DNA of 64,000 bases from positions 15,666,001 to 15,730,000 of the forward strand of contig CM068582.1 of NCBI GenBank assembly GCA_035048485.1. The letters run 5' to 3'. A model generated the notes under the pieces. It worked only from the letters and a program-made list of their open reading frames with translations. It searched no databases and had not been told where the DNA came from. The DNA is from Pteria penguin (lineage: Eukaryota > Mollusca > Bivalvia > Pterioida > Pteriidae). Positions 1 to 9,639 of this stretch are shown one piece after another. Made by a program: the position numbers and the translations under genes. Each line of letters begins with the position of its first letter. The stretch's first letter is position 1.

Positions 1-26
1 TGAGATAAACTCGTCTCCATGATCAG

Positions 27-108
27 TAATTAAGGTAATTTCTATTGAAACGGTCGTCGGCTCATACCGTATGAGCCGACCGTTTCAATAGAAATTATAA
101 TTAAGGTA
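27..108. repeat. 60-bp palindromic insertion flanked by 11-bp direct repeats
   Basis: Positions 38-97 form a near-perfect inverted repeat. The left arm carries GAAACGGTCGTCGGCTC and the right arm its complement without three bases. Both sides are flanked by the same 11 bases, TAATTAAGGTA (27-37 and 98-108), as expected for a target-site duplication. It may be a minimal foldback or MITE-like element. No coding capacity is present. Confidence 0.65.
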
Positions 109-110
109 CT

Positions 111-350
111 TCACACCCAAACGTGGTAAATAAACGAAAAAAGCGCATTACTCACTGTCGATGCATCTTTATTTTTGATCGGTATGGCAAACAAATTCTT
201 CGAAAACATATCGACTGCCGTAAATATGTACGTATTACCGTCTGATGTGTTTGTAATATTCCATATAAATCCATTTGCCATACTTGGAAAGGTTCCTATG
301 TCAAAGGATAGGATGTATTGTTTGTTTTTGTTGCATTCTGAGTCATTTTA
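111..350 (-). pseudogene. LTR-retrotransposon integrase core fragment (rve-like)
   Basis: The minus-strand frame reads through a segment resembling the start of a retroviral-type integrase core. It contains SFDIGTFPS, in the place of the usual D-I-x-GP motif holding the first catalytic Asp, then YIFTAVDMFSKNLFAIP and KNKDASTVSNALF, ending at a stop at 111. This is typical of Ty3/gypsy-like pol. The second catalytic Asp, the Glu and all of RT and RNase H are missing. The fragment directly abuts a gag-like fragment, so most of pol has been deleted. It is a dead remnant; the clade is inferred. Confidence 0.65.
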
Positions 351-369
351 GGTTTTTGACTGAAATCGT

Positions 370-509
370 TTAATTACCATCAGTTAGGTTTTGAAATACA
401 CAAAAGGAATCAAATTCAGATAAACACGTATGTCCATTTTCACCACTAAATCCTGAAAATTTTTCTATTGGCACTTTGTCCGGAAGATTTTGATTTCCTC
501 GATTATATC

Positions 510-546
<37 letters not shown>

Positions 547-558
547 CTGTTGTTCCAT
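370..558 (-). pseudogene. Gag-like fragment of an LTR retrotransposon
   Basis: The minus-strand frame contains PIEKFSGFSGENGHTCLSEF followed by FCVFQNLTDGN. This resembles the start of a retrotransposon Gag domain (x-F-x-G-x-x-G-E-x-x-x-W-L-x-x-F), with Cys where Trp is usual. Its N-terminal side runs into an ATT microsatellite that reads as poly-isoleucine in this frame, so the original start is unclear. It is adjacent to and on the same strand as the integrase fragment at 111-350, consistent with one deleted element. Confidence 0.55.
509..546. repeat. (ATT)n microsatellite
   Basis: About twelve perfect TTA/ATT units. It lies inside the gag-like frame, where it reads as poly-Ile on the minus strand. 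Confidence 0.95.
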
Positions 559-719
559 TTCTGCTTGTGAATATTGGAATATTAATAACTGTTGCCGGTG
601 TAGATGATGTTGGAGTGCACATTTTTAAACTATTGTCTTTAAATTTAGATTCTCCACCATGTAATGAATATGTCTCTCATTCACTGTTAGTTCCCAAGTA
701 GAAATAAAGTCCAAATAAA

Positions 720-1385
720 AATTCAAAATTTATTTGTTTGAATGCCCGAATAATATCATAAATTGATGAAAATGTTTACTTTACAAAGTTCAAAATACAA
801 AATGCAATAATTCCAATTATACAAAGTTGTCCTAGTTAAAAATGATCAAAAAAGCTAACTCCCTAAAATGCTCTCATTCATTCTATATAAATTGCATGTA
901 CAAAATCATTTACATGTAGGAACAAAAGTACAGCCAATCAGAACATAGGTTACATATCATGTGTGTTCAACATACTGAATTTAAATGATATCAATTCTTA
1001 ATCAAGTAAATGACAAGCATAAGAACACCAAAAGGAATGAAAGTCTTTGAAATCAGATAACTCAGAACAATACCCCTCCTATATGCTTACTTTGGGAACC
1101 TGATAAATGACAGATTGAAATATGTACCATATGTGAACAGAAATAACTAATTTCATTTGGTAACATTCAAGGAATGTATTTCACCTGAATATTATATCCC
1201 AGTAAATGTGAAAGTATTCCAAATCACTAAGAAATAGAAAAGTTAAATCTTAACTATTAATAAAAAATATAAATAAATCCAAAATTACTCAATTTGATTT
1301 TTGTAAACTCATATTATTATACATATATACAACAGGCGACTGTGACACAAAAATCAGTCCATTCAGAGGCACTGATCCTTCCATC
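720..1385. other. AT-rich stretch without recognised genes
   Basis: I saw no long frame, tRNA-like box or clear repeat. It could hold an LTR or untranslated part of the neighbouring retrotransposon remnant, but no LTR pair was found. Confidence 0.4.
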
Positions 1386-1389
1386 CGCG

Positions 1390-2845
1390 TCCGACTGCAT
1401 GAGGAGAAAGGCAAATGTTGCAACAGTGTTTAAGAAAGGGGATGTACATACAGCTGAAAACTACCGCCCTGTTTCATTAATTTGTGTGACATGCAAGCTG
1501 TTGGAACATATCGTCTGCAAACATATACTAGAATCTATATCATTAGGGGAGGAATAAGATTTTAACACGTACGGCTTTAGGTTTTCTTGTGCACAACCTA
1601 CTGATAAAATATTACGTAGGCACCCAAGTTGACGTTGCTATATTTGATTTCTGTAAAGCATTTGACAATGTCAGGCCCACATAAGAAGCTACTGTATAAA
1701 TCAACCCAGTACGGTATTGATAAAAACATCAACCTGTGGCTAAGCCATTTCTTAACCAACAGGCATCTGTGTGAATCGGCGGAGGCAGCAACAGTTGTGT
1801 CCGGGGTGCCCCAAGGCACAGCTCTCGACCTCGTCCTATTTTTATGCTACATTAATGACTTGGCTGATTCAGTGAAGTCAACTGTGCGAATCTTCGCAGC
1901 AGTGACGGATTTAGGGGGAGCAGAGGGGGCGCCTGCCCCAAATGACCCAAACTTTTACCAAAACCCTGTGTTTTTACACATTTTCTATCAAAATCAACAA
2001 AATTCGCCCCTGAACCCCCTCCTCCCGGGGCAAAGGGGGCACTGGATCCGTCACTGCGCAGAGATCTAAGTCGATGACTGTTTGTTATACCGCGCCGTTC
2101 GATCGAAGTCTCTCAATTCTCTGAAAACCCATATGTAGATGTCACAATACCTGAAGTCTTAAAATGGAGCACACATATAACAAACATGAATGAGAAGGCC
2201 AATACTACGCTTGGTTTCCTCAGCTGGAATTGTTGTCAAATCATTGTCCAGTGTCGTGTTGCAGAACCGCGTACTTAGCCCTCGTGCGCTCCACTTTGGA
2301 GTACAGCTCAATTTTATCTGGGACGCATACCTACGGAAGGATATGTACCAAAGAATTGAAAAGGTGCAAAGGCAGACAGCCTGCTTTATAACACGCGGAT
2401 ATACCTCAAAAGACCAGGGATATATCACACGTATACTGGATAGCCTGGAATTCCCACCACTGCAGGACCGGAGAAAAGTCAACCGTCCGCTGTTTTTCTA
2501 CAAAGTGGTCAAGGGGCTGGTGCCAGCTTTGCCAGTTCATGAATACCTGACTCCGAATAGGCCAAACGGTCGCAGAGTTACCATTAACAAATTTACTGAC
2601 TTCCAATTAAAGTGTTGATATTTAGATATTACCACAAACAACTCCGAGTGCTTTAAACCGTTTATGTGTAATATACAGTATAGTTACGCGTACAAACACT
2701 CACTTTATCCCAAAACAATAATTGATTGGAATCGTCTGAGGAAAGAATCGTACATGCGAAGAGCAGGCTGTTTCCGTACAGCCACCCATCAGCGGGATAA
2801 AGTCAACCCGCGCTCTCTCCCCGTCGTGTTAATGCTGTAAGGCCC
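1390..2845 (+). mobile_element. Degraded non-LTR (CR1/L2/jockey-like) reverse transcriptase copy 1
   Basis: Pieces of a LINE reverse transcriptase are readable in order across several frames. These are FKKGDVHTAENYRPVSLIC (1429-1485), then SGVPQGTALDLVLFLCYIND (about 1800-1859), then the start of the catalytic box at VRIFA. After an inserted MITE (1900-2056) the frame resumes with DDCLLYR at about 2075. About 60 residues are then missing before SENPYVDVTIPEVLKWSTHI (about 2118-2180) and the C-terminal LQDRRKVNRPLFFYKVVKG region (2460-2520). The typical C-terminal W-N-R-L motif is at about 2727. Frameshifts, stops and the insertion make it non-functional. No endonuclease domain was recognised. 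Confidence 0.85.
1895..2061. mobile_element. MITE with CAGTGACGGAT terminal inverted repeats
   Basis: The element spans 1900-2056. It starts CAGTGACGGAT and ends with the complement ATCCGTCACTG. It is flanked by CGCAG on both sides (1895-1899 and 2057-2061), which looks like a 5-bp target duplication. The interior is G/C-run rich. The CAGTG start is hAT-like, but hAT elements make 8-bp duplications, so the superfamily is unresolved. It interrupts the catalytic F-A-D-D box of the host LINE. About 12 extra bases separate the right flank from the resumed LINE frame. Confidence 0.75.
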
Positions 2846-3143
2846 TATGTACAACGTACTTATCTAGATCCACAGACATGTGTCCGAGTATTGTCCATTC
2901 AAAAAGGCTGAGATGTCAAGTGACTTGCGTCAGTGACTGATATCCCTTGGGATTTATCTTCAATTAAGCATATATATTCACAATATGATAATTAGAAAAT
3001 ATAGATAAGCAAATTAAAGGCGAAGAAATAAATGATCACTGATAATAAAAGACAATCTAATTAACATCTAGCTTTCTTTATTTCATGAAATATTTGTAGT
3101 TTACAGAATAAAGAGTGATGGATTTGAATTAGATTGTAGTAAA

Positions 3144-3308
3144 TGAATGTATGTATGTATGTATGTATGTATGTATGTATGTATGTATGTATGTATGTAT
3201 GTATGTATGTATGTATGTATGTATGTATGTATGTGTGTGTATGTGTGTATGTATGTGTGTGTATGTATGTATGTATGTATGTATGTATGTATGTATGTAT
3301 GTATGTAT
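3144..3308. repeat. (ATGT)n microsatellite
   Basis: About 165 bp of ATGT/TATG units with a few interruptions near 3232-3262, where GTGT replaces ATGT. Confidence 0.97.
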
Positions 3309-3310
3309 TG

Positions 3311-3625
3311 TCAGACCCTCCTCTTAGAGCCTTCTAATACAATATTAACAGTTTACCATAGGTCTTCCACCTTAATTCGAGAAAATCTTGCTGGAAGAGG
3401 GGCACTCTAAAAAAAATTGCCATAATTCAAATGTAAACAACAATCCCTTTTTATGTCATAAATCTTTACGTTAGTAAAATAAGATTAAAATTCATGATTT
3501 TAGAGCAGAATTAACTTTATTTATAGATTGATCAAATAATTTCATCCAATCAGAGTCCCTGATACACTGAAATAGTATAGTCCCAAAAGCAGATCAGCTT
3601 ATCAAACATCTCGTTAATTACCATG
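3311..3625. repeat. Dispersed repeat, copy 1 (partner at 21848-22165)
   Basis: This stretch is clearly similar to 21848-22165. Shared landmarks in the same order are AACAGTTTACC, TTCAAATGTAAACAACAA, AAAATTCATGATTTTA, a TAGATTGATC segment, a CCAATCA block, and CAGATCAGC followed by GTTAATTAC. It is non-coding. It begins right after the ATGT microsatellite. Confidence 0.7.
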
Positions 3626-3879
3626 TTTTGATTTATAATATGGGTTAAATGGGATTCTTCGATTCAAAAGTTTGACTGTTAAACGAACTTCGAGTGTCAT
3701 ATCAATAACGCTGGAAGCTGGTTTACTGAAAAGAAAGGAATAAAGAAATTGTGATGCTGGTACTAGAAACGTGTGTTTAGACAGGGTAAATTTGCCATTT
3801 GCGTTTGATTTCGTGTTACATATGAGTTCTATATGTAATTGACTCTTCCATTTATGCTCGAAAAATTAATAAATCAAAA

Positions 3880-5390
3880 TACTTACACCTCAGGACCAGC
3901 ATTGACCAAAGTCTTCCAGATCTGATTGGATTCAGGCATCATTCCAGACGATTGATGATCAGCTTCTATTGTTCCAGTATACAGGAAAGGTGATAAGCAT
4001 CAGGCCTCCAACTACAGACCAGTCTCCATGTAAATTACTGGAACACATCATTCACAGCCAGGTAATGGACCACTTTGACCAGCACTCTATCCTCACCAAC
4101 AGTCAACACGACTTCAGATCCAAGCGTTCCTGTGAAACACAGCTAGCCATCATCATAAACAGTATTGCCCGCACTTTAGACCAGGGAGCCAAAGGTGACA
4201 TTTTTCTGCTAGACTTCTCGAAAGCATTTGACAAGGTGTCACATCAGAGATTGCTACATAGCTGCGGTACTATGGTGTACGAGACAACACTCTGCTATGG
4301 ATTAAGAACTTCCTGAACAACAGACACCAACATGTTCTTCTAGATGGCAATGCCTCATCTAGTGCAGATGTCATATCAGGAGTACCACAGGGAACAGTAT
4401 TTGGCCAATTGCTTTTCGTCACATTCATCAATGACCTCCCAGAGGTCACCAAGTCATAAACCAGGTTGTTGGCAGATGAATGTTGACTGTACCGCCCGAT
4501 CAACAACACAGAGGACAGCAACAGTCTACAGCAAGACCTTACAGCACTTGAGAAATGGGAAGAAGAGTGGCAGATGTCCTTCCATCCGGAGAAGTGCGTT
4601 GTCATACAGGTCTCATCGAACTGGAAAACAATCAGTGCAGACTACAGACTACACAACCGTAAGTTAGAAGAAGTGGACTTGAGCAAGTACCTGGGAGTTA
4701 CAATCAGCAGCAACTTGAAGTGTAACAAGCACATTGATGCCATCACAGCGAAAGCCAATAGGACTCTAGGCTTCCTCAGCACGGATCAGAACCTACGAAG
4801 CCATTGTACGTACAACACTGGATTATGTTGCCTTCATATGGGACCTCCACAACAGCGGACAGATTAACCAGATAGAGAAAGTCCAGCATGGAATGGCAAG
4901 ATTCGCTAGAAGGAAGTACTGGGACAGGAAAGCAGGCCGCGTCACCAACATGGTCAACTCCCTTGGATGGGAACCACTGCAGACCAGGAGAGTAAAGATC
5001 CATATTCTTTTGCTATTCAAGACTCAGCACAATCTAGTGGCCATTCCAGCAGAACAATACCTAATTCAGGCAGACACCAGTGGGCCATTTCACAAAGAAT
5101 CATACGAACGATATTTTACGTACGCACAAAACAAATTCCTCAAGTCTTAAGGAATTTTTTGTACGTACGTAAAATATCGTACGTATGATTCTTTGCGAAA
5201 CGGCCCACAGGACAAGGGGACAACATACCTTTCGCATCTCATTAACGAGAAAGGATGTGTACCGGTTCTCCTTCATCAGGGAATGGAACAGACTTCCATT
5301 GGCAATGACATCAGCATGTTCCTTGGAGGACTACCGGACTGCAATGGGCAACAACATACCACCTGCCCACTTCAGGTTAGGGTAAGGATA
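3880..5390 (+). mobile_element. Degraded non-LTR reverse transcriptase copy 2
   Basis: A second LINE reverse transcriptase is readable in pieces: KLLEHIIHSQVMDHFDQHSI (about 4030), then FLLDFSKAFDKVSHQRLLH (about 4203). After a frameshift comes SGVPQGTVFGQLLFVTFIND (about 4377). The catalytic Y-A-D-D equivalent near 4470 is damaged. YLGVTISSNLKCNKHI follows at about 4690, then a C-terminal frame from 4893 through SLGWEPLQTRRVKIHILLLF. A palindromic insertion at 5081-5207 breaks the C-terminal region, which resumes as RTRGQHTFRISLTRKDVYRF and EWNRLPLAM to about 5370. It is a dead copy of the same broad CR1/jockey-like group as copy 1. Confidence 0.85.
5081..5207. repeat. 127-bp long inverted repeat (foldback/MITE) inside LINE copy 2
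   Basis: The sequence starts TGGGCC and ends GGCCCA, and its two halves are near complements over about 55 bases each, including ATATTTTACGTACG and its partner CGTACGTAAAATAT. CAG lies immediately left and right, a possible 3-bp target duplication. Without it, the flanking LINE frame reads through (DTS to RTRGQHTF), so it is a clean insertion. Confidence 0.75.
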
Positions 5391-5399
5391 AAGAATGTT

Positions 5400-5830
5400 T
5401 ACTTTGAGAAATGAGGGTTTTATAATCATAGCAATGGATAAAATTCTTACCACCAAAAAGATCTACCTAGTGGTCAATGAAACTTCATTATTAAACACAT
5501 GGTATCTTTCATAAGGTTTTTCCCAACTTGTCAATAGAAAGGGATAAAGGGATGAAAGTATTTACAAAGTCATTAATGGTCTTTATTTTGACATATTGTT
5601 AAAATATGTCTTGCCGTAAAACTGCTTGCATTATGGACAGTTTCCAACATCATTATCATGAATTGGTGCATATAGTATTGTATACATTGTACATACAATT
5701 AATTAAGAAGACTGGGATTCAATCAAACATAAAAAGAAAATCAAACTTTCTGAGGCCAAGTCTATATAATTTAGTTTCAGTGGTCACACAAAATCGCAAA
5801 AATTCATAGAATTTCAAATTATTCTCTTTC
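5400..5830. other. No recognised gene
   Basis: Short frames only. It could be the LINE 3' untranslated region, but no poly-A or simple-repeat tail was recognised. Confidence 0.35.
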
Positions 5831-6690
5831 CCATCTCTTTAAAATTATATTTCAATTAAATCAGTTAAAATACACAAAATTGATGCATTATAACCAGCTT
5901 ATGTGGAGAAAATCTAAGAACGGATCTGAAAAACATAAAATACAACAAAGTCTGACGATGTCACAAAACTTCTTCAGACACCATTCTAAATCACACTGAT
6001 ACATTTGGTTTGATTATCAATGCAGCCAGCGTGAAGAGGAAGTCTGTCAAGGGAGGGTACCCTCTAGGGCTTTGTTTCCCCATACTGGATCCATCTCTTA
6101 ACAAATCTGGCTGAAAAACAGCCACATTTGTAGGGAACTCTATGTACTGTCTTCATACCTACCCAGTTTCATCAATATCTCTCAATCAGTTCTGAATGAA
6201 AATTACATTAAAGCTTTTTATGATATGTATACTAAAAGAATATACAACCCTTTTTTTCTAGAAAATTGCAAAAAATCCCAGAAATTATTTTTGTATTCCA
6301 TTTCTCTGACACTACATTATTTCTATAAAGTAAGTTAAAAGACACAAAATAATGCTGTTTGACAAGAAATAACCTGAAAAAAGGCAAAAGTGTCAAATTC
6401 TGCAAAGACAAAAAAAAAAGCATAGAAAAGTTTGATTTTGGAATGGTATCAAATACCACTTTCTATGACAACCTTCTAGAGTAATACAAACCATTTGGTT
6501 AGATGATTTATGCAGCCAGCCTGAAGAAATTTGTCAAAGGACGGAACCTTCTGGGGCTTAGATCGACCCTTTTCTGGATCTTCCCATTGATATGGTAGAT
6601 CTTATCTTAAAGTAAAAACATTTGCAGGGGACCTTGAGTATTTTATCCTCACCATGTAAGATCAAAATCTCTACTGCACTTCTAAAGAAA
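5830..6690 (+). mobile_element. Old, diverged relative of the 2.5-kb GGCCCA element
   Basis: Two blocks repeat the pattern seen in the long element copies at 17.3, 22.5, 27.1 and 55.2 kb. The pattern is 'GTCAAGGGAGGGTACCCTCT', then a 'CTGGATCCATCTCTT' segment, then 'ACATTTGTAGGGAACTCTAT' and 'CCAGTTTCATCAATATC'. The second block (about 6480-6650) has the same order with more substitutions. The ends are not recognisable, so it is an older fragment. Confidence 0.6.
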
Positions 6691-6904
6691 TTGACAGTAT
6701 GCAAAATGTATGCCAGACGGATAAAATGTAACTCATACTTTACTGTTGCTGATCTTTATCTAAAACCAAACATTAACTCAAAACATTTTATATGGTCTCT
6801 CTCTCTAAGTTCGAGTTATCAAGAGTTGAAGGTAAATTTGTATTAAACTAGCCCTACACCAATTTTCTTACTTGTTAAGAATTTCTTAGGGTTGTCAAAT
6901 GCCT

Positions 6905-7395
6905 TTTTTAAAGAGGATCTATGAGATAAAGAAAGCCATAGTGTCTGCATTCATATCCTACTGCTTCCTCCTGATTTTCTACAGTAAAATCATCCTCAAA
7001 CACTACATTTACATCACATCCTAGTTTGATGACTTCTTGCCTTTCTATTACTGTCATTTCAAATTCGCCTGACAAGTCAATAGTGCAGTTGTTAAATTTT
7101 TCCATATATTTATTTTTCTGCATGAATTTCTCTGTGGCCGTTATAACTTTCATACTTCCTTCACCTACATTTTTCAATTTAGAGTTCAACCTTCTAAGAC
7201 CACCATGATCTACCAGCCAGTAGTGAAGGATGATGAGAAAGTATGCAGTGCATATTCTGTTCTAATATGAGCACATTCCAGTTCTTGGAACTCCATTTTC
7301 AAGTCCTCTAGAAGACCCTTTTTACCCGTCCCTGGTTTTCCTGTTATGCCAACTTTAAGTACTTTGCTGCTTTGTTTATGGCCCTTCCATCCTTA
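6905..7395 (-). pseudogene. Copy B: broken nSTAND3-like domain exon (paralogue of gene A exon 6)
   Basis: Read on the minus strand, this region aligns with the cytoplasmic exon of gene A. An intact-looking acceptor (TTTTTTCAAG) precedes LFKDGRAINKAAKYLK. After a frame change comes the P-loop VGITGKPGTGKKGLLEDLKM, with the Walker lysine kept. A second frame change follows, then AYFLIILHYWLVDHGGLRRL, then SMKVITATEKFMQKN, CTIDLSGEFEM and AVGYECRHYGF. Gene A has matching segments in the same order. The frame ends at a stop at 6908 close to the domain's end. Retention of a splice acceptor argues for genomic duplication rather than retroposition. Frameshifts make this a pseudogene. Confidence 0.85.
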
Positions 7396-7894
7396 AACAG
7401 CCTTGAAAAAAGATATTATTTGAATTTCATAAATCAAGACCTATACATTGTACTAGTATTCAAGATAATTATCAATCTTTCACATGATTACAGGTAATAT
7501 TATGGTACATTTCATAATGTTGTCGAATTGTTTGTCGGTTGTTGGATTGTTTGTAAATCTAAAATGTGCAACGTATCAGCAATACAAGTCTTATATTAAC
7601 ATATGATAGCATTTGTCTCATAGTTCCACAAGCATTTGCCCTTAATGTCATATCGATTGGAGCCAGTATAGATCGATTGATTGATTCAGCTCTTAGACAA
7701 CTTGAACATTGATGTCTCATATGTATCCTGTCTTTAAGATGAGTCATTAAAATCAAGGCTCGATGTCACAGTAGACATGACATGAAAAAATTCTCATACT
7801 GTTTTGTATAGGTTTATTGTATTGATCTAACTTTCTGTGAAAATAATGAAAATAAAGTAAAAGGGTGCAAAAAAGTTTCACAAGTTTAGTAGCA

Positions 7895-8185
7895 CTGGAT
7901 AACACAGGCATCTATGTAACGTTCTCTGGCAAGACGGTAAACCCGAATATGACAGGTACTGCTGTCAAGCTCGTCGAGATGAAATCCTTACTCGTCTGAA
8001 AACAGAACTTCCACCCAATATGTTATTGAAACAACGATGTTTCCTACATTTCGCTAACCTCAGAAGATGGTGATGCCAGAGCAGAAGAACCTCGAGGACA
8101 GATGGTGGCCTCTTGCAATCTGTTCCTTACAGTACAAGTTTGTAAAACATATGTCTCTGCCTGGGCTTAATTCATAGCAGCGACA
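7895..8185 (+). other. Coding-like remnant of unknown origin
   Basis: One plus-strand frame reads LWQDGKPEYDRYCCQARRDE, then ILTRLKTELPPNMLLKQRCF, then LHFANLRRW before a stop. It then looks coding-like again after a frame change. The composition is far from the AT-rich background and suggests a decayed exon or transposon gene. I do not recognise the family. Confidence 0.3.
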
Positions 8186-8269
8186 AAGCTTTCCTAAATT
8201 ATAATTTTCATGGACCATAACTCCTATTTAAATATTACTAGTAGTCTAGCATTGCTTTTTGATATAATG

Positions 8270-8775
8270 ACCTTCAAATCAATAGACATCTTTCCCTTTT
8301 AATGAGATTATAAATTACCTCTGTTTAAAAGAACTTGACCAGTAAAATATGATCAAATTCTGATGAGAATTTAATGATATACAATGATATATGAGAATCA
8401 CCTGGAAAACAATAATTTCAGTCTTTTCTATCAGCTGATACGTTGACCTTCAATCTTTTGACCCCAAATTCAATAAGGTTCTTCGACTCATGACAACTAA
8501 GCATATATCAAATTTGGTTTCAATATGATCTGAAAAACCAATAATTACAGTATAATTTCATCAGCTGTGATTTGACCTTTTACTTTAAATTTGCCCCTAA
8601 AATCAATAGGATTTTCCTTTCTTGATAAGTCAGCATAGATCTAAATTTGGTTCGAATATGTTGAAAGGTACTCAGTTATCATCCGGAAACAATGTGTGAC
8701 GGGAGGACAGACAGATGGAAGGACGGACAAAGCAAACACTTCAAGTTCCATTCAATACCTGGCGAGGGCATGAAA
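8270..8775 (+). mobile_element. Non-autonomous repeat with TTTGACC-type core and GGACAGACAGA tail
   Basis: About four loosely repeated units contain ATAATTACAGT and a TTGACCTT...TTTTGACCCC segment followed by 'CAATAAGGTTCTT'. The end has GGAGGACAGACAGATGG and an inverted ACCTGGCGAGGGCAT segment. This matches the general layout of the other hairpin-tailed elements in the window. Confidence 0.5.
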
Positions 8776-9305
8776 AATTCTGATAGCCAAAATTCTTGAT
8801 TTCTCCATTTGAGTCAGCTCATGTCACACCCTTAGGTCATGCACAACAGTTGTGTGAAATATTATTTTGGATAATAATCCAACTTAGCAGTAAGAAATTA
8901 TGGCCAGGACAGGGATTTTGACTATGTGCATTGTATGCACTGTGGCCTTAACCTTGAAATTATGACCTTGCGTTAGATCATAACACACACTTGGGTCGTG
9001 GGCAACAATTGTGTGACATATTTTCCAGATCTGACTAGCGGGTAAGAAGTTATGGACATGAATTTTTGCTATGTGTGCACTGTAACTTTGGTTTTGAAGA
9101 TATGACCATGGGTCAAGGTCATGACACACCCTTGGGTCATGTACAACTATTGTGATAATCCACTAATGTAGAACCTACATTTACAATGTTATGCTTCTTT
9201 TACGGAAAGCAGGATGGAACGGACAGAGTGAATGACAGACAGACAGACCGACAACACAAACGCTATAAGAACCATTGGTCTACAAGATCGTGGGCCTAAA
9301 AATTA
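8776..9305 (+). mobile_element. Non-autonomous repeat with CAACAATTGTGTGA core
   Basis: Three units of about 140 bp share 'GTCATGACACACCCTTGGGT', 'CAACAATTGTGTGACATATT' and 'GACCTTG' strings. They are followed by a GACAGACAGACAGACCGAC stretch at about 9235-9255. The related core appears in opposite orientation at 35683-36440. Confidence 0.55.
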
Positions 9306-9493
9306 TGAATTCCATAGGTAAAACACCATAAAAGATAAAAAAAAAATGTGTTTCTTTAATGTAACCTCAAGTGAATCCTTTTGGATTGGAAACCGAAAAT
9401 GGATAATGAAATGAAACTGATTGCCCATCATAACTGCCTAACTGCTTAAGACACACACTCCATATTGAACATAAATAATAATGATATTTTAAC

Positions 9494-9607
9494 GTTTATA
9501 GTACAAATGTGATTGGTACTGCTTAACAAGACATTCTTTCGTATTATTTACATCACATGTAAATGGACGAATGGCGGAACGAACAGAATATATTGCAGGG
9601 TACTTTC
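9494..9607 (-). pseudogene. Copy B: ectodomain exon 2 (114 bp), cysteine-altered
   Basis: This 114-bp minus-strand segment has an acceptor (TTTTACAG) and a GT donor (GTTAAA). It is fully open in the same phase as gene A exon 2, which is also 114 bp. It encodes KYPAIYSVRSAIRPFTCDVN then NTKECLVKQYQSHLYYK. Gene A has RCPAIYSV...FRCDV...KGCPKDQYLSHLYYK at the same positions. The first exon-2 cysteine is Tyr here; the other two are kept. With the broken nSTAND exon at 6905-7395 on the same strand it forms copy B. The other exons of this copy were not found. Confidence 0.8.
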
Positions 9608-9639
9608 CTGTAAAAGTCATTAGAAAGGACTTTTAAAAT

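Noticed and set aside
3143..3410. Frames encoding M-Y-V-C repeats
   Set aside because: Pure translation of the ATGT microsatellite.
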